A DNA stretch of 64,000 nucleotides from Utricularia gibba. Its lineage: Eukaryota > Streptophyta > Magnoliopsida > Lamiales > Lentibulariaceae. The translations under genes were made by a program, and so were the position numbers. Where the stretch lies: contig NEEC01000009.1 in the NCBI GenBank assembly GCA_002189035.1, positions 992,001-1,056,000 on the forward strand. The letters run 5' to 3'. Positions within the stretch are counted from its first letter, which is position 1. The number at the start of each line of letters is the position of its first letter. Positions 37,650 to 50,662 of the stretch are shown here, piece after piece. The notes beneath the pieces are model-generated. The model saw only the letters and a program-made list of their open reading frames with translations, made no database searches and was not told the origin of the DNA.

Positions 37650-38245
37650 TCAAACTCCCGGAGACTTGACCGGAAATCCGTTGCTCACCCAAGCACTGTA
37701 CCCCCCTTCCATGTCCATCACGTTCTTGAACTCCTGCAGTTCTTCATCCTCTCAGGCTACTACTCCAGATCAATCAATAACACACTTTAAAAAGAATTAC
37801 TCACTGCTTCCACAAGATCAGCAGCCGCTTTCGCAGATCTCGACCCCGCCTGGCAACCCTGGAAACAGTTTTTCAGAATAGAAATCAGACAGCGAGAAAA
37901 GGAAGTTGGGGCTGCCTGCCCCATGGAAGATGGTCGGAAGTTCGCACCACAAGGACGTGATCTTCTTTGGAGAAGACAGCTTGGACCTGGTCTCTGAAGC
38001 TGGATTCTTCTTCGGGCCAAGTGGGGTGAAAAACATGTAAGGGACGTTGACTGCATTCTCCAGATGCCCCTGCCTGAATTCCTCCTCGGTCCTGCGATAA
38101 ACCCCAACTCCATTCCCATTTCTCAGACATTGATGATGATGATGATGATCCAGGAAGAAGCTTACCGTACGTCGAGGTACCGGTAACGGGGCTCCTTGGT
38201 GAGGAGATCTCTGGCTCCTTGAACGTTGATGCGGGCAACCGCCAT
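37650..38245 (-). CDS. Single-domain rhodanese / sulfurtransferase, STR16-like; one 1-base deletion
   Basis: A small thiosulfate sulfurtransferase. Exons 38166-38245, 37948-38091, 37805-37858 and 37650-37733. The rhodanese fold is clear: ARDLLTKEPRYRYLDVRTEE, EFRQGHLENAVNVPYM, the loop VGCQAGSRS with the catalytic Cys, and GGYSAWVSNGFPVKSPGV at the end. At about 37995-38001 the frame shifts by one base: PKKNPA is followed in the next frame by FRDQVQAVFSKEDHVLV. One added base gives 120 aa, the usual size of STR16/STR18-type proteins, and the exon sum (362) is short by one. I use the ATG giving MAVARINVQG. The frame is open further upstream, so a longer form with a plastid presequence is possible. 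Confidence 0.85.
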
Positions 38246-38824
38246 GGGGATGGAGCTCGGAAGGCTACGAGGAGGAGACAGAGAGATATTAGACAAGGAT
38301 TTGATGAATGGGAGTAACTGCGTGTTTGTGTGTGTGTGGATTTGTACCCTGAAGCTGCAGAACCCATCGGCAGAAGATAAGATCCTCTTCCTCTGGTTTC
38401 TGATATATATGGAAGGATGAAGGAATACATCAGCGATTACGTCAGCACGTGCAGAGATCTGCACAAGCTTACATCATCACTGACATCTTCAGAAAAGGTA
38501 CCAAATCTGACTCGCATCATTTCAATAATTTTGATATAAAAAGAATTTAAATTTGAAATTTAAACAGTTATTTTTATATTATATTGACTTCGATTTAAAT
38601 TATTATCTTTTTTTACTTATAAAAAATATAATAGGAGAAAATAAAAATTGTATGATCATTATAAAAGGCTGCATTTTTATATGATCATTATGGGCCTTTA
38701 GGTGAATGGGCCGGGCCCGTTTTCTTTGGATGACTGCCCCCTGATTCTAAGTTGATTCGCGGCATGGGGGAGCTTTGTTTTTTGTAAAGAGGAACGGAAG
38801 TTTAGGGTTGGGAGATTTGCAGTA
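38246..38824. promoter_or_regulatory. Divergent promoter with site II motifs and (GAT)n tract nearby
   Basis: TGGGCC occurs at 38691-38696 and 38707-38712, about 115-130 bp before the next + strand start. These fit site II elements common before growth-related genes. AT-rich DNA at 38530-38660 separates the two divergent genes. Confidence 0.5.
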
Positions 38825-39885
38825 ATGAAGGATTACGAGGTGATGGTTATTCGTTTTTCGAAGAATTCTGTTTGGGTTGTGGGGGAATTTTTAGCTGTTT
38901 TAATCCAGATACTTCTTTTTGATAATTTGGTGTCGCCGTTGCTTTTTGTCCGTATATCTGAGTATTTTGTTCTGCTCTTCTAATTCCTGGTAGATTGTAT
39001 TGAGATGGCTGACTTTTTTGTGACAATGGATGGGATTATTTGGCTGCTGTTCCAAATGCGTGAGAAAATGTTTTTCTTTGGCCTGAGGCATTTTCGTTGT
39101 GCGTTCGATAGTTACTGAGGGTGGCCCTGGAATTTTTTATTCGTTTCACACTGCAACATGTATTATGTAGATTTTTCTCACATCAAGCATGTTATGATTA
39201 GAAATATGCGCTGTTCTTGCACATCCTCCTACTTGCAGTTAGACATAGTTCACTTGAAAGAAAAGCATAGTGTAGCAAGGTGAGTGGTAGTGTTTCTTTT
39301 GCTAGTGTGGGGATGTGCTCGTTCGCTGGCATCATGGTACTGAAAATGCTCATGTGTAGAGTGAAATCTTCCTTATTTATTATTGCTCAGTGTGTGCATT
39401 TCTGAAATGGAGTGATACAGGGGATAATATGATCCGTGCCGTGCTCGTATATAATGCTTAGATGTAACCTCAAAAATCTGATGCTAAGCCTCTCATATCT
39501 TAACCCACGCTGTGTACTGCAGACTGAAGAAAAAAAGCAAGCTGCTGCTGATGTTTTATTTCAGTATTCCAAATTTGCATTAGCGTGCATTGGTAATAAA
39601 GCTCGTCCCTGTGACTTGCGTTTGCATTTGATGAAGGTCCATTCCTTTCTCTCTACATCCTACATTCATCATCTCTTTGTTTCTGCTGGTGATGCAATGA
39701 GTGATGAAGGTTACAGATCTTAAACCTTACCATTATCTTGTAAATTTCAGGAAATCTCCGGTCTTCAGACAACATTGAAGAAGGCTTCACCAGCTCCCTC
39801 CACCAAAATGATGCCAGAATCTTCAAGCTCCGTCGTTGCAAGGCTTGATAGATCAGACAGCTCATGCCATACATCTTCAGGTTGA
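38825..39885 (+). CDS. Small conserved plant protein of unknown function
   Basis: Three exons (38825-38839, 39523-39636, 39751-39885) with matching phases encode 87 aa. The first coding exon is only 15 nt (MKDYE) and is followed by a 683-bp intron. The core KKQAAADVLFQYSKFALACI, followed by NKARPCDLRLHLMKEISGLQ, is compact and looks conserved, with a Cys in each half (ACIGN and RPCDL). The C-terminus is Ser-rich. I recall similar short proteins in other plants but no assigned function. The exon model depends on GT-AG sites at 38840 and 39522 and should be treated as a prediction. Confidence 0.65.
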
Positions 39886-40198
39886 AGAATCAGTTGATTT
39901 TGTCGATTAAAAAAGCCATCTTGACCAGTTGATTTTACTGGCTTGTAACTTTGTGCTAAAAAATTAAAACCCAATGTGTAGAAATTTTATTATATGCAAT
40001 CCATATTTAAAAAAAAGTTACTTCACTGAATAACAGCAGTAAATCCGATAATTTATATGGGATTTTTGCAAAGCCTATTTTTTAAATTACAAAAAAACCA
40101 TGGGGCCGCAGAGAGATTATGGTTTTTTGATTGGGCAGAAAGAAAGAGATCCGAGGACGGAGTTCGCAATTCATGTAAAATATAGGGCCAAAACTAAT
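39886..40198. other. Spacer
   Basis: AT-rich 3' flank of the small protein gene, then promoter of the TPR gene. No gene is seen. Confidence 0.5.
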
Positions 40199-40245
40199 AA
40201 ACGGTAGTATACCAACGGCTACTAGAACGTTTACTATTGCAACGG
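40199..40245 (+). promoter_or_regulatory. Cluster of three AACGG (MSA-core) motifs
   Basis: AACGG occurs at about 40199, 40214 and 40241, the last within GCAACGGTCAA, close to the mitosis-specific activator element bound by three-repeat MYB factors (known). The cluster is 135-180 bp before the TDM1-like start codon. Confidence 0.45.
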
Positions 40246-40377
40246 TCAAATTTTTTAAATTGTCCATCTTCTTCTTCTATAGCCCCTGCTATCTCCTCTC
40301 TCTCTCGCTCTCTCTCCCGTGCTTCCTTTCACGGTCTCATTACATCTCTGGTTAAAAAGTTGAAATTCTGTGCAACA

Positions 40378-41924
40378 ATGCAAGAGATGTGGAAGGCACC
40401 GCAGGAGTCCCGCCCAACCAAGTCTGCCCTTGTTCGCCGGCGAAGCCGATTGGAATCGGGCGGACGCGGTCGGAGGCCTTCCATGTTGCCTACAAGGTCC
40501 CAATCGGGGACACTCCGTATGTCCGGGCGAAGAATGTTCAAGTCTGTTGATCAAATCAATCTTCTCTTCGCCTCTACAATTTGTGTGCCAGGACACTGAT
40601 TTTGTGGTTTTTGTTTGTCGTGCTCAGCTGGTGGAAAAGGATCCTGACAGGGCGATTCCCTTGTTTTGGGCGGCTATTAATGCTGGAGATAGAGTGGATA
40701 GTGCTCTCAAGGACATGGCCATTGTAATGAAGCAGCAAAACAGGGCCGAGGAAGCTATCGAAGCAATCAAATCCCTGCGCTGCCGGTGTTCGGATCAAGC
40801 ACAGGAATCGCTTGACAACATATTGCTAGACCTATACAAGGTGTGTGTTTTATGCATCTGTGTTTCCATGTCTTAATGGCACTGGTTTGCCTTCACTTAC
40901 AATTGCAACTGTATGCTTCTGTAGAGATGTGGAAGACTGGATGATCAAATAGGCTTGCTGAGGCACAAGCTGCATCTGATTCAGCAGGGAATGGCCTTTA
41001 ACGGGAGGCGCACGAAAACGGCACGGTCCCAAGGGAAGAAGTTTCAGGTATCTGTGGAGCAAGAAGCCACCAGATTACTGGTAAGATTTCTAAGAAACAT
41101 GTATAATGCTGAGAAAATTGTGACTTCTGAAGGAAAGATTGAATCTTTGAATTTCTTAGGGGAACTTGGGATGGGCGTTGATGCAACAAAACAATTATAT
41201 TGAAGCAGAAGATGCTTATAGGCGAGCTCTGTTGCTGGCGCCTGATAACAACAAAATGTGCAATCTAGGAATCTGTCTAATGCAGCAGGGAAGATTGGCA
41301 GAGGCCAATGAAACTTTGCGCAGAGTTAAGCCGGCCATGGCGGACGGCCCGAGAGGCAGCGATTCCCATCTTAAGGCCTACGAGAGAGCCCAACAAATGC
41401 TTCGTGATCTTGAATCGGAGAGAATGAATTGCGGTGGGGATCAGGCGGAGCAGAGAAGACTATTCGACGTGCTTCTCAGCACTTCCGCTCTCTGGCAGCC
41501 TCAGCCCTGCCGAGATCAGGCCACCGGAGCCGTTTCAATTCCAAAGCCATATGAAGAAGCCTTTGCAGATGAGAATGCAAACTCCAACTTGCAGACAAAC
41601 ACCCTGGAAATGCTGAAAAAGAAGCAGCAAAGTTGTCACACAACAATGAACTCACTCAACATCGATGCACCTCCCTTTTATGTCTCAAAAGGCTCCTCAT
41701 TTGCGGACAGTCTCAAGAGAACAAGGTCAGGAAACACACCAAAATCATCAGCTCCAGAAAACAAGGAAAACTGGGCTGATTTTCTGCCTGACAATAAGGA
41801 TTTTGAGGATGCAATAATAGCAGGGGCGATTCTGGGTACGAAGAAGGAGGAAAACGGAATGATGCCGCAGAAGAAGGTAGACAAGAGGCTCAAAGTATTT
41901 CAAGAGATAACACCACGGGCTTGA
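40378..41924 (+). CDS. TDM1 / POLLENLESS3-like TPR protein; one 1-base deletion
   Basis: A TPR protein of the MS5/TDM1/POLLENLESS3 family; TDM1 is needed for exit from meiosis in Arabidopsis (known). Exons 40378-40541, 40628-40840, 40925-41080, 41160-41924. It begins MQEMWKAPQESRPTKSA. At the C run near 40428-40432 the frame shifts by one base; one added C continues as PCSPAKPIGIGRTRSEAFHV, then YKVPIGDTPYVRAKNVQ. The exon sum (1298) is short by one; repaired length 432 aa. Conserved TPR part: LVEKDPDRAIPLFWAAINAG, SALKDMAIVMKQQNRAEEAI, NLGWALMQQNNYIEAEDAYR, NKMCNLGICLMQQGRLAEAN. The C-terminal half is low complexity and ends ADFLPDNKDFEDAIIAGAIL then RLKVFQEITPRA. It may be a POLLENLESS3-LIKE paralogue rather than TDM1 itself. 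Confidence 0.88.
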
Positions 41925-43762
<1,838 letters not shown>

Positions 43763-44044
43763 ATCCACCAAGTGAGCCGGTTCTGAGTTGCAGGTCTGAG
43801 AAGTTGGATTCGCCTCGCGTTGCATGGAGTGCATACAGAAAAAAGTCGACTCTCAGCATATGAAGAACAAGATTGGCAGAAGTGACCATCTAGAACATTC
43901 TCGATTCAACCAATTTCTCATGATCTCAGTCTATATGCAGTCATGTGCTGTGTTCTTCTTTCTAGTTTGTCTTGTTCGGGGATCAGTTATTTCATTCTAT
44001 TCAACATCTACTCTGTTCCAACCATCTAACAGTCCATGCACTAT

Positions 44045-44110
44045 TGGGCTAAACGGTTGAACCGGCCCAACTAAAATGGGCTCAGATACACGGTCCGTGC
44101 AGTGTTGGGC
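44045..44110 (+). promoter_or_regulatory. Four site II (TGGGCC/T) motifs upstream of the lysine-rich gene
   Basis: TGGGCT at 44045 and 44077, an inverse TGGGCC at 44064-44069, and TGGGCT near 44105. Such clusters, bound by TCP factors, are typical before genes for ribosome and nucleolar proteins (known). An AACGG is interspersed at about 44052. Confidence 0.5.
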
Positions 44111-44218
44111 TTGATGCGGTCCATATATGCGTCGTTTGGTTTTGCTTTAATTGTGGTATGCGAACTGCGACCTCATTGTCAGCGTCGGCTTAAACCTGGG
44201 CGGCGATCGTTTGATAAA

Positions 44219-47200
44219 ATGGCGGGACGACGCCGGGATGATGACAGAGAAGGAAGAGATGAAGCGTCGCCGGTGTACAATGTGGTCTTCGTTGACACTA
44301 GCCTCGATACTCACCTTGCTATGCCCGTATCGGGCTCTGATACCTTATCGCAATTCAAAGGCGTGTCTTCCGTATCTTTTGTTATTGGATTTCTGAAAAA
44401 TGTTAAATTCTCAGGAATTCTGACTTTTTATGCGGTTATGGTGATTGCTATATTTTTTTTTATGCAGAAAGGATGGAGGTGGAGCACATGAACTGTTTTC
44501 CAGAAATTGGGAAGATACATATCAATTCCTTGAAGGTGACAGATTGTGAACTTTTTTATGTTGGGTTCACGATTTCGTGCTGATTTATTGTTTATGATCT
44601 TTCTAGATCAAATATGGAGGAAACTTTTATCATATTCCAGATTCTTTGGTTGTCTCGAGTTTGTTTGTCGGGGAAAGGGAAGCTTGGTCTCTTTCAGCTG
44701 ATGTTTCCAAGGATTCAACTCTTCTCTTATGTCAGTTTCCTTCGAATGTGGATATCAAAGATGATGCAGTTACAGTTTCGAAAAATGTAATTGATTGTGC
44801 AGAAACTTTGCCCTCGAACATGAATATTAGGCCAGGTGTCTCTTTATCTCTGCCTGGTGCTGATAATGTAAACAATATAGTTGCATCTGTAATTGCTGAG
44901 GTTGAGGCTGATCTGGTTCAAAATCGTAATGATGAAATGGATGCTCCGAAAACATCCACCGACCTGAGTACTGAAAAGGAAACGGTTTCTGGCGTAATTG
45001 CTAGACTTGAGGGTGAGAAATCTCCAGAGAACGCTGTAGGCTCACCCAGCAGTGCGTTTTCCGATGGAAATTCTTTGGAAAGAAAATCTCGGAGAAGAAA
45101 GAAGAGGAAAGTATGCCCTGAGGAATATGCAAGCCAGAATACAATTTTAGAAGATAGTAGCCACATATTAGATGAATCCACCAAGGATTCATCTAATCTT
45201 AAGATTGTTAACAGCAAGGATTCAACAACTGATGCTGCAAAGGAAGGGCTCAGATGTCTGTTCAACTCGGATCATCAAGCTGATCCTAGTCAATTTAAGG
45301 TAATTACCAAAGACTCAGGTTTTAGCACCTCTCAATATGTTATTGAGAAATGCGGTGAGGTTTTTGATGGAGGACTCTCTCCGACAATGGCAAAAAAGAG
45401 TACGCCTGAGGACTCTCAAAGCACTCTTGTGGGAGATGAAATAGGAAACCAACATGTCAGGTTTGATCGTTCTTTATGTCTTGAAGAGTCTGTGCTAGAG
45501 GAAAGTTTTGATGGGAAAAAGAATGAGAAAAGGAAAAGGACAAAGAAGGTTGTGCATGCTGCTACAGAAATACTTGAAACAGCATCTCCGAATCTCGACA
45601 ATATTGAAAATATGAAGCTGCCCTCTGACACACAAAATGATGGTGAAAAATCTGTACAGGAGGAAGGCCTCGATGTGGAAAACAGTGAGAAAGGGAAAAT
45701 GAGAAAAGATGTGAATACTGCTACAGAAACGTTTGATGCAACATTGAGGAACCTTGAAAAAACTGAAAGAGTAAAGCTGCCCTGCGAAATTCAAACTGCT
45801 GGTGAAGGTTCTGTACGAGAGGAAAATTTGGATCAGAAGAAAATCGAGAAAAGGAAAAAGAAAAAGAGAGATGTGAATTCTGCTACAGAAATACTTGATA
45901 CTACATCAAAAAACCTTGAAAAAACTGAACGTATGAAGCTGGCCCCTGAAACCGGAAATGTAGGTGAAGAGTCTGTGCGAGAGGTGAATTGTGATGGGAA
46001 AAAGAACGAAAAAAGAAAAAAGAGAAAAAGAGATATGGATACTTCTATGAACCATGGAAAATCTGAATCTATGAACCTGATCTCTGAAGCTCAAAATGTA
46101 GATGAAGCAAAGGATGTTTTGTCCATGAAACGTTGCTCTGAATTACTGATGGAATCCTCAAACTGCAAGTCATCTGAGCTTGCTGGTTTAGATTTGATCC
46201 AGAAAGAAACAAGCATCGTGCCACCATCTTCCTCCGATCCAAATCCCATAATGGAGCCTAAGACTTCCGATGGTATCAAAAAGAAGAAGAAGAGGAAGAA
46301 CCGTAATGAGGCTACTATGGAGAAGTCAGGTGTGGATCAGTCTGATAAACTGTCCCCTGATATATGGCCCGCAATAGTGAACAATGAATGCAGCGACTTT
46401 TGCAATGATGGAGTTGATTCCCAGCTGAAATTGGATTCATCTATGCATTCTAATGAGAAGATGCCGGATGCCAATGGAGATGGTTTCAACACTGTGCCCT
46501 TGAATCAAAAACCTCAGCAAGTCAGCAATGTCGTCAGTGGGAAGGGGAATGTGGAAGAAATTACTAAAGAAAGCCAAGAAGAACCTGCTTCGGAAAGAGA
46601 ACTTCAGGGCAAGGAGTTGAATGAGCTGAAGGTGAATTTGGAAGCTGAGGATGAGAAGTCCAAAAAGAGAAAAAAGAAGTCATCAAGATCCAGCTTGGCA
46701 GGCCTGAAAGATACACTACAAGTCGAAGATCCAGAATTTGATAATAAGGCGTCATCAAAGAAAGGTGTGCGTGATTTCACACAGTCAGAACAAGTGAGTG
46801 ACTCTGCTAGACCTCTGCTTCTTTCACAGAGAAGTAATGAAGCCCTTGGAGAGAACCAGATGACTCGTATCAATACCAGTGATATTGAAACAGCCAAAAA
46901 CGAAGGCGAAAAAATTGATTTCCACGAATACTTTGGATCTGCGAAAAAAACTGGTAAAGATGAAATCGTATCCGAAGAATGTCAGTCAAATGAGGGGAAT
47001 CGGGCTCCCAAAGCACGGGGGCGTAGCAAGATTCCTTCTTTATCTTCTTCTAGAAAACAAACGAGTGCATCCATTGATAAATCAAGTGCTTGCAATTCAG
47101 AGACATCGCATAAGAAGAGAAGGAACATCACGAGTTCACGTCCAGCTCAGGGTGCTGTGGCAAAAAAGGCAGTGACAAAAACTTTGCCAATAAAACTAGG

Positions 47201-47663
47201 CTCGGTTTTTGAAACTGATAGCGATCGCAGTTACGAAGATGAGAAGGGGAAAGTTCATTCAGGTCACAGCACCAATAGTCCATCAAGTAGTTCTTCTGAG
47301 TCCATCCATACCAAGGGTGAAAGTGAACTGAACCTCAATTCAGCTAGAAATGGTATGCTGTAGCTGTACTTTCTATTCATTTAGAAGTTGACCTCCAGTT
47401 TGCATTATGTATAACTACGTCTTCTTGACCTCATCTCAGGAACCAGCAAAGCGACTCCAAACTTACTGTAAGTCTCTCACTGATGAGCTTGTATGTTTTC
47501 TTCATTGAAAATCTTGGTGTTATTACTAATACCTGTGCCTTGGAGCAGTGATTCGGGATCCAAGGGCATGACAATGGGCATGATCCTTAGGAACTCACAG
47601 ATTTTCAAACAAGCACTGAATCGAGCCTCATCCCAAGACGAAATCGAGCCTACAGACAGCTGA
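44219..47663 (+). CDS. Large lysine-rich, probably nucleolar protein of unknown function
   Basis: Five exons (44219-44360, 44468-44535, 44607-47352, 47440-47467, 47549-47663) encode 1032 aa with matching phases. Intron 1 begins with GC (AAAG|GCGTGT). The only folded-looking part is at the N-terminus: SPVYNVVFVDTSLDTHLAMP, the EHMNCFPEIGKIHINSLKIK block and NFYHIPDSLVVSSLFVGERE. The remaining about 900 residues are disordered and rich in Lys, Glu and Ser, with many basic clusters (KRKKRKRD, KKKKRKNRN, KSKKRKKKS) that would act as nuclear or nucleolar signals. A stretch of about 53-aa repeats is described separately. I do not recognise the family. The upstream site II cluster would fit a nucleolar role (inference). 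Confidence 0.75.
45480..46060 (+). repeat. In-frame repeats of about 53 codons in the lysine-rich protein
   Basis: Three full units and partial edge units, each about 159-162 bp. A unit contains an ATEILETASPNLDNIE-like segment, a KLPSDTQNDGEKSV-like segment and a basic KKNEKRKKRKRD-like block. Copies differ at roughly half of positions, so the array is old. Confidence 0.75.
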
Positions 47664-48045
47664 CCGCAAGAACCTTTCTCTAAAACGCAACATAAGAGTT
47701 AGAATAAATTGGAGCCGCCTATCCATGAACTTTATGTTATTCTCCTTTGAATTGAAGGCCACCCCTCAGGCGAGTTTTGTACTTTGTTCCTCTGAAAGTG
47801 CAAATTTTGAATTTTGAAAGTGTAACTTTGAGCTTCCCCCATGCTGTGCGGTATGATAAACATTGAAAATTGAAAAAAAAAATGATTATTGTCTTGGAAA
47901 AATACAAGTTCTTCATGAATGCCAGTTTAACTAAAAACAATGTTTTCTCTACGTAAGTGAGATCAGAAATAATCAGCTTTGCTTCAGGGCAACTCCAAAG
48001 TTGCAACTCTAACAGCAACAGTTACATGGAGGTCAGTAACTAGTA
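47664..48045. other. Convergent spacer
   Basis: 3' flanks of the lysine-rich gene and cyclin gene. No gene is seen. Confidence 0.5.
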
Positions 48046-50083
48046 CTAACTGCTGCTTTGTGCATTGCACTGCTTGGCCTCTTTCTGTGCATCAAACCGA
48101 GCAGGTTCGCATCTTGCTGCGTATCCGAATTTTAGGGTGTTGTATTTTCTATGAACTCCTGTAAGTTTTCCTGTTTCTGCCTTCTCATGAAATTCAACCA
48201 TCTCCCTTGAACACTCTCTGTCCAGTGAAAAGATTGTTATGTAAAATTCGAATCTCCCACTTCATTTAACACCAAGTACTCACCGTAACTCTTCTTCTGA
48301 GTAGCCTGTGTGCCATTCACAGGTCTTGCTCCATTGCCCTACTCCATATAACGTCAACTGTGCGGTGTAAACAGCAGCAGCAGCAAGGAATGAAGGTGAG
48401 TGCTTGAGCATTTCATACTCCACCAGGCAAAGCTCAATCAGGAAGAAAGCCAGATGCTCAAGCTACATGCATAGAATACCAAGTTAAGTTCTTTATCTGT
48501 TTAGTAGTAAATAATTCATGAAGTCAATCGAGTAGTGGTATTCTTCCCCAACCTTTCGATCGGATTGTGCAGCCTTGAGGAAGCGTCTCATGAACACATA
48601 TGGAGTTGGAACAGACATATTGAATTGCAGGGTGTTCAGCATCAGTTTCTCCTGTGGTGTAAAGCAGCACAATTTAGATTAATAGCTGTTGCTTGAACTT
48701 TAACCATGTTAATTTCTTACCATTTCAAGGACCTCCTTCCTTGTATATGCCTTATCTGAAATGAAGATCAGATCAGCAACCACAGGGACAGAAACTTCCT
48801 CGTACTTGCAAGCTAAGAGCATAGCCACAAGGCCAACAAGCTGCAACTTCTTTCTAGCAACCGATTGGGTAGCTAAAAACCGATCTATCAGGTTTACTGT
48901 CAGGAACAGTGTCTCTTCTCGAAGTTCAAATTTATGGTGAACCTCAACCAGCCAGTCGATGAGAATGGCTCGCATTCTCTCATTGATGTCGAATTGATTT
49001 ACCATATATACAGAAGAAACGCAGCTGGAGCTCTGCAACAAGCAACAATGGCTGCTCTCTCAGTACACTGCACTTTGCTTATCATCTTCCAACTGAGATG
49101 CATCAAAACCAGTATGATTAAGCTGGGATTGTTGTAATGTACCTCTATTTTCTTGTAATGTGCATATAAATCTTCTATGTAGTCTACAACGGCAAGTGGA
49201 TCCTTGCAGTCCTCGCCCTTGCATCCTCGCCATCATGTCCACGATTGTCTCTTCAAATATGTCATCCATTTCAACCTCCTCCTACAAAAGTGTCATTTTG
49301 TTACTTGAATACACATTCGAACAACGAGATTCTGTATGAATACGAGAAGGGCGCTCACTGTTTGGCTCGTTTCTGCTCTTGCAACCTCGGGACGCTCCAG
49401 AGACATGGGCTCAGCTTCAGTTAGAGGAATGTCCTCCCACACTGTGAGCTTATTTGCACCAGTCCTTGCCTTCTTTGCTTCCTGCTAAGCTCAGGGTTGT
49501 CATTTTCGTTATACTGAACTTTCAATTCAACTTCACAAGGAAGCAGATGCTACCTCAGGGTAATTTTGCTGTGGAAACCCCAACTGTACAGCGCACTTCC
49601 TGGGAAATTTTGAGAAAAATACATGAAGCTAGAATCCAACGAACCTACAAGAAGTAACAAAATTACTGCAATCTGACCTCGTGACGGGTCTGTTTTCTGC
49701 CAAACTTGCATTTTCCCTGGAGAAAATTCAAACAGGAAACGACAATTCATTTTCAGCGAAACAACAAACATGACAAAATTTTAGCTCGAAGATCTTTAGA
49801 TTTGTACTCTGCCAGTCCTCTCTTGTTAACAGCACCACAGAAATGAGCACCAGGAGCTTCTCCAAGATCGCGATTAATAACACTTAAAGGTCTTCTCTTC
49901 GGCCAAACCTCTACACCAAACTTCCTCCCCGTCATCGCCCCGTCTGCCATTTTCCCATAACCAAGAGTTAAAAGGAGCAAACACCCAATACAGAAAACCA
50001 ATGCAGCTACCTGTGGGTGGTCTAATCAAAAGATTATTCTTATTCTCATCAGAAACAGCAATCTCTTCTGCTTTTCTCAGCAT
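48046..50083 (-). CDS. CYCB2: B2-type mitotic cyclin; two 1-base deletions
   Basis: Regulatory subunit of cyclin-dependent kinases at G2/M. Ten exons: 50011-50083, 49808-49943, 49678-49716, 49554-49599, 49359-49481, 49143-49281, 48721-49032, 48553-48651, 48284-48462, 48046-48217. The cyclin N domain has [40 protein letters not shown] and [20 protein letters not shown]. The C domain has [40 protein letters not shown] and [26 protein letters not shown] (rather than HYKFEL) and the [11 protein letters not shown] wording fit B2 cyclins. In exon 6 two single-base gaps, near 49233-49236 and 49211-49213, must be filled to read [20 protein letters not shown]. The exon sum (1318) is short by exactly two; repaired length 439 aa. 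Upstream AACGG motifs are listed separately. Confidence 0.92.
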
Positions 50084-50220
50084 CTCTAAAGTTGGTTTTT
50101 GAGAGAAAAGGAAGAAACTTTCAATGGAATAAGAAGAAGAATTCAAACATGAAAAAAAAGACAAGATTTTGAGGAGCGATAGGGGGGTTATGTAATTGTG
50201 AAGTGGGGACGAACACACAG

Positions 50221-50275
50221 ACCCCTCCTGTCTCTCTCCCTCTCTCTTCCTCTCTCTCTCTCTCTCTCGCTCCGC
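50221..50275. repeat. Pyrimidine-rich (CT)n tract in the cyclin leader
   Basis: A CT-rich stretch of about 55 bp including an uninterrupted (CT)n run. It is a GA repeat on the cyclin sense strand, about 140-190 bp upstream of its ATG, probably in the 5' UTR. Confidence 0.75.
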
Positions 50276-50297
50276 TGGCTGTCGCTTCCCAACTCTA

Positions 50298-50662
50298 AAC
50301 GGCTTAATATAATTCCCTTGTTTTCAAAAGTAACGGCTAGTGAAGGGCGTCCGTTGGATCACAAAAAAAAGACACAAAAGCTTGTGTCGGGACACAGACA
50401 CAACGGTAACCTTGCGCTATTGTACGCCGCCACGTGGCATCTAGAAATCGTTTTGTTTTAAACACACCTGACATCACCCATTTTTACTAAAAAAAACTAT
50501 ACTTTCCAACGGATACCAAATACGCCTTTAAATCTGTCTTTAATATTAAAAAATATAAAAAAAAACATGAAAATGAGCGTTAAAATAAAATTAAATAAAT
50601 AATCAATTTATACAATTATTTCAAAAATCGAAATTACGATCCATCGAATAACTGTTCAACGG
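50298..50662. promoter_or_regulatory. Five AACGG (MSA-core) motifs upstream of cyclin B2
   Basis: AACGG occurs at 50298, 50332, 50402, 50508 and 50658, all on the plus strand, within 365 bp. The last one, TTCAACGGTCA, is one base off the full mitosis-specific activator consensus. MSA elements drive G2/M expression of plant B-type cyclins through MYB3R factors and work in either orientation (known). Density and position support function. Confidence 0.65.
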
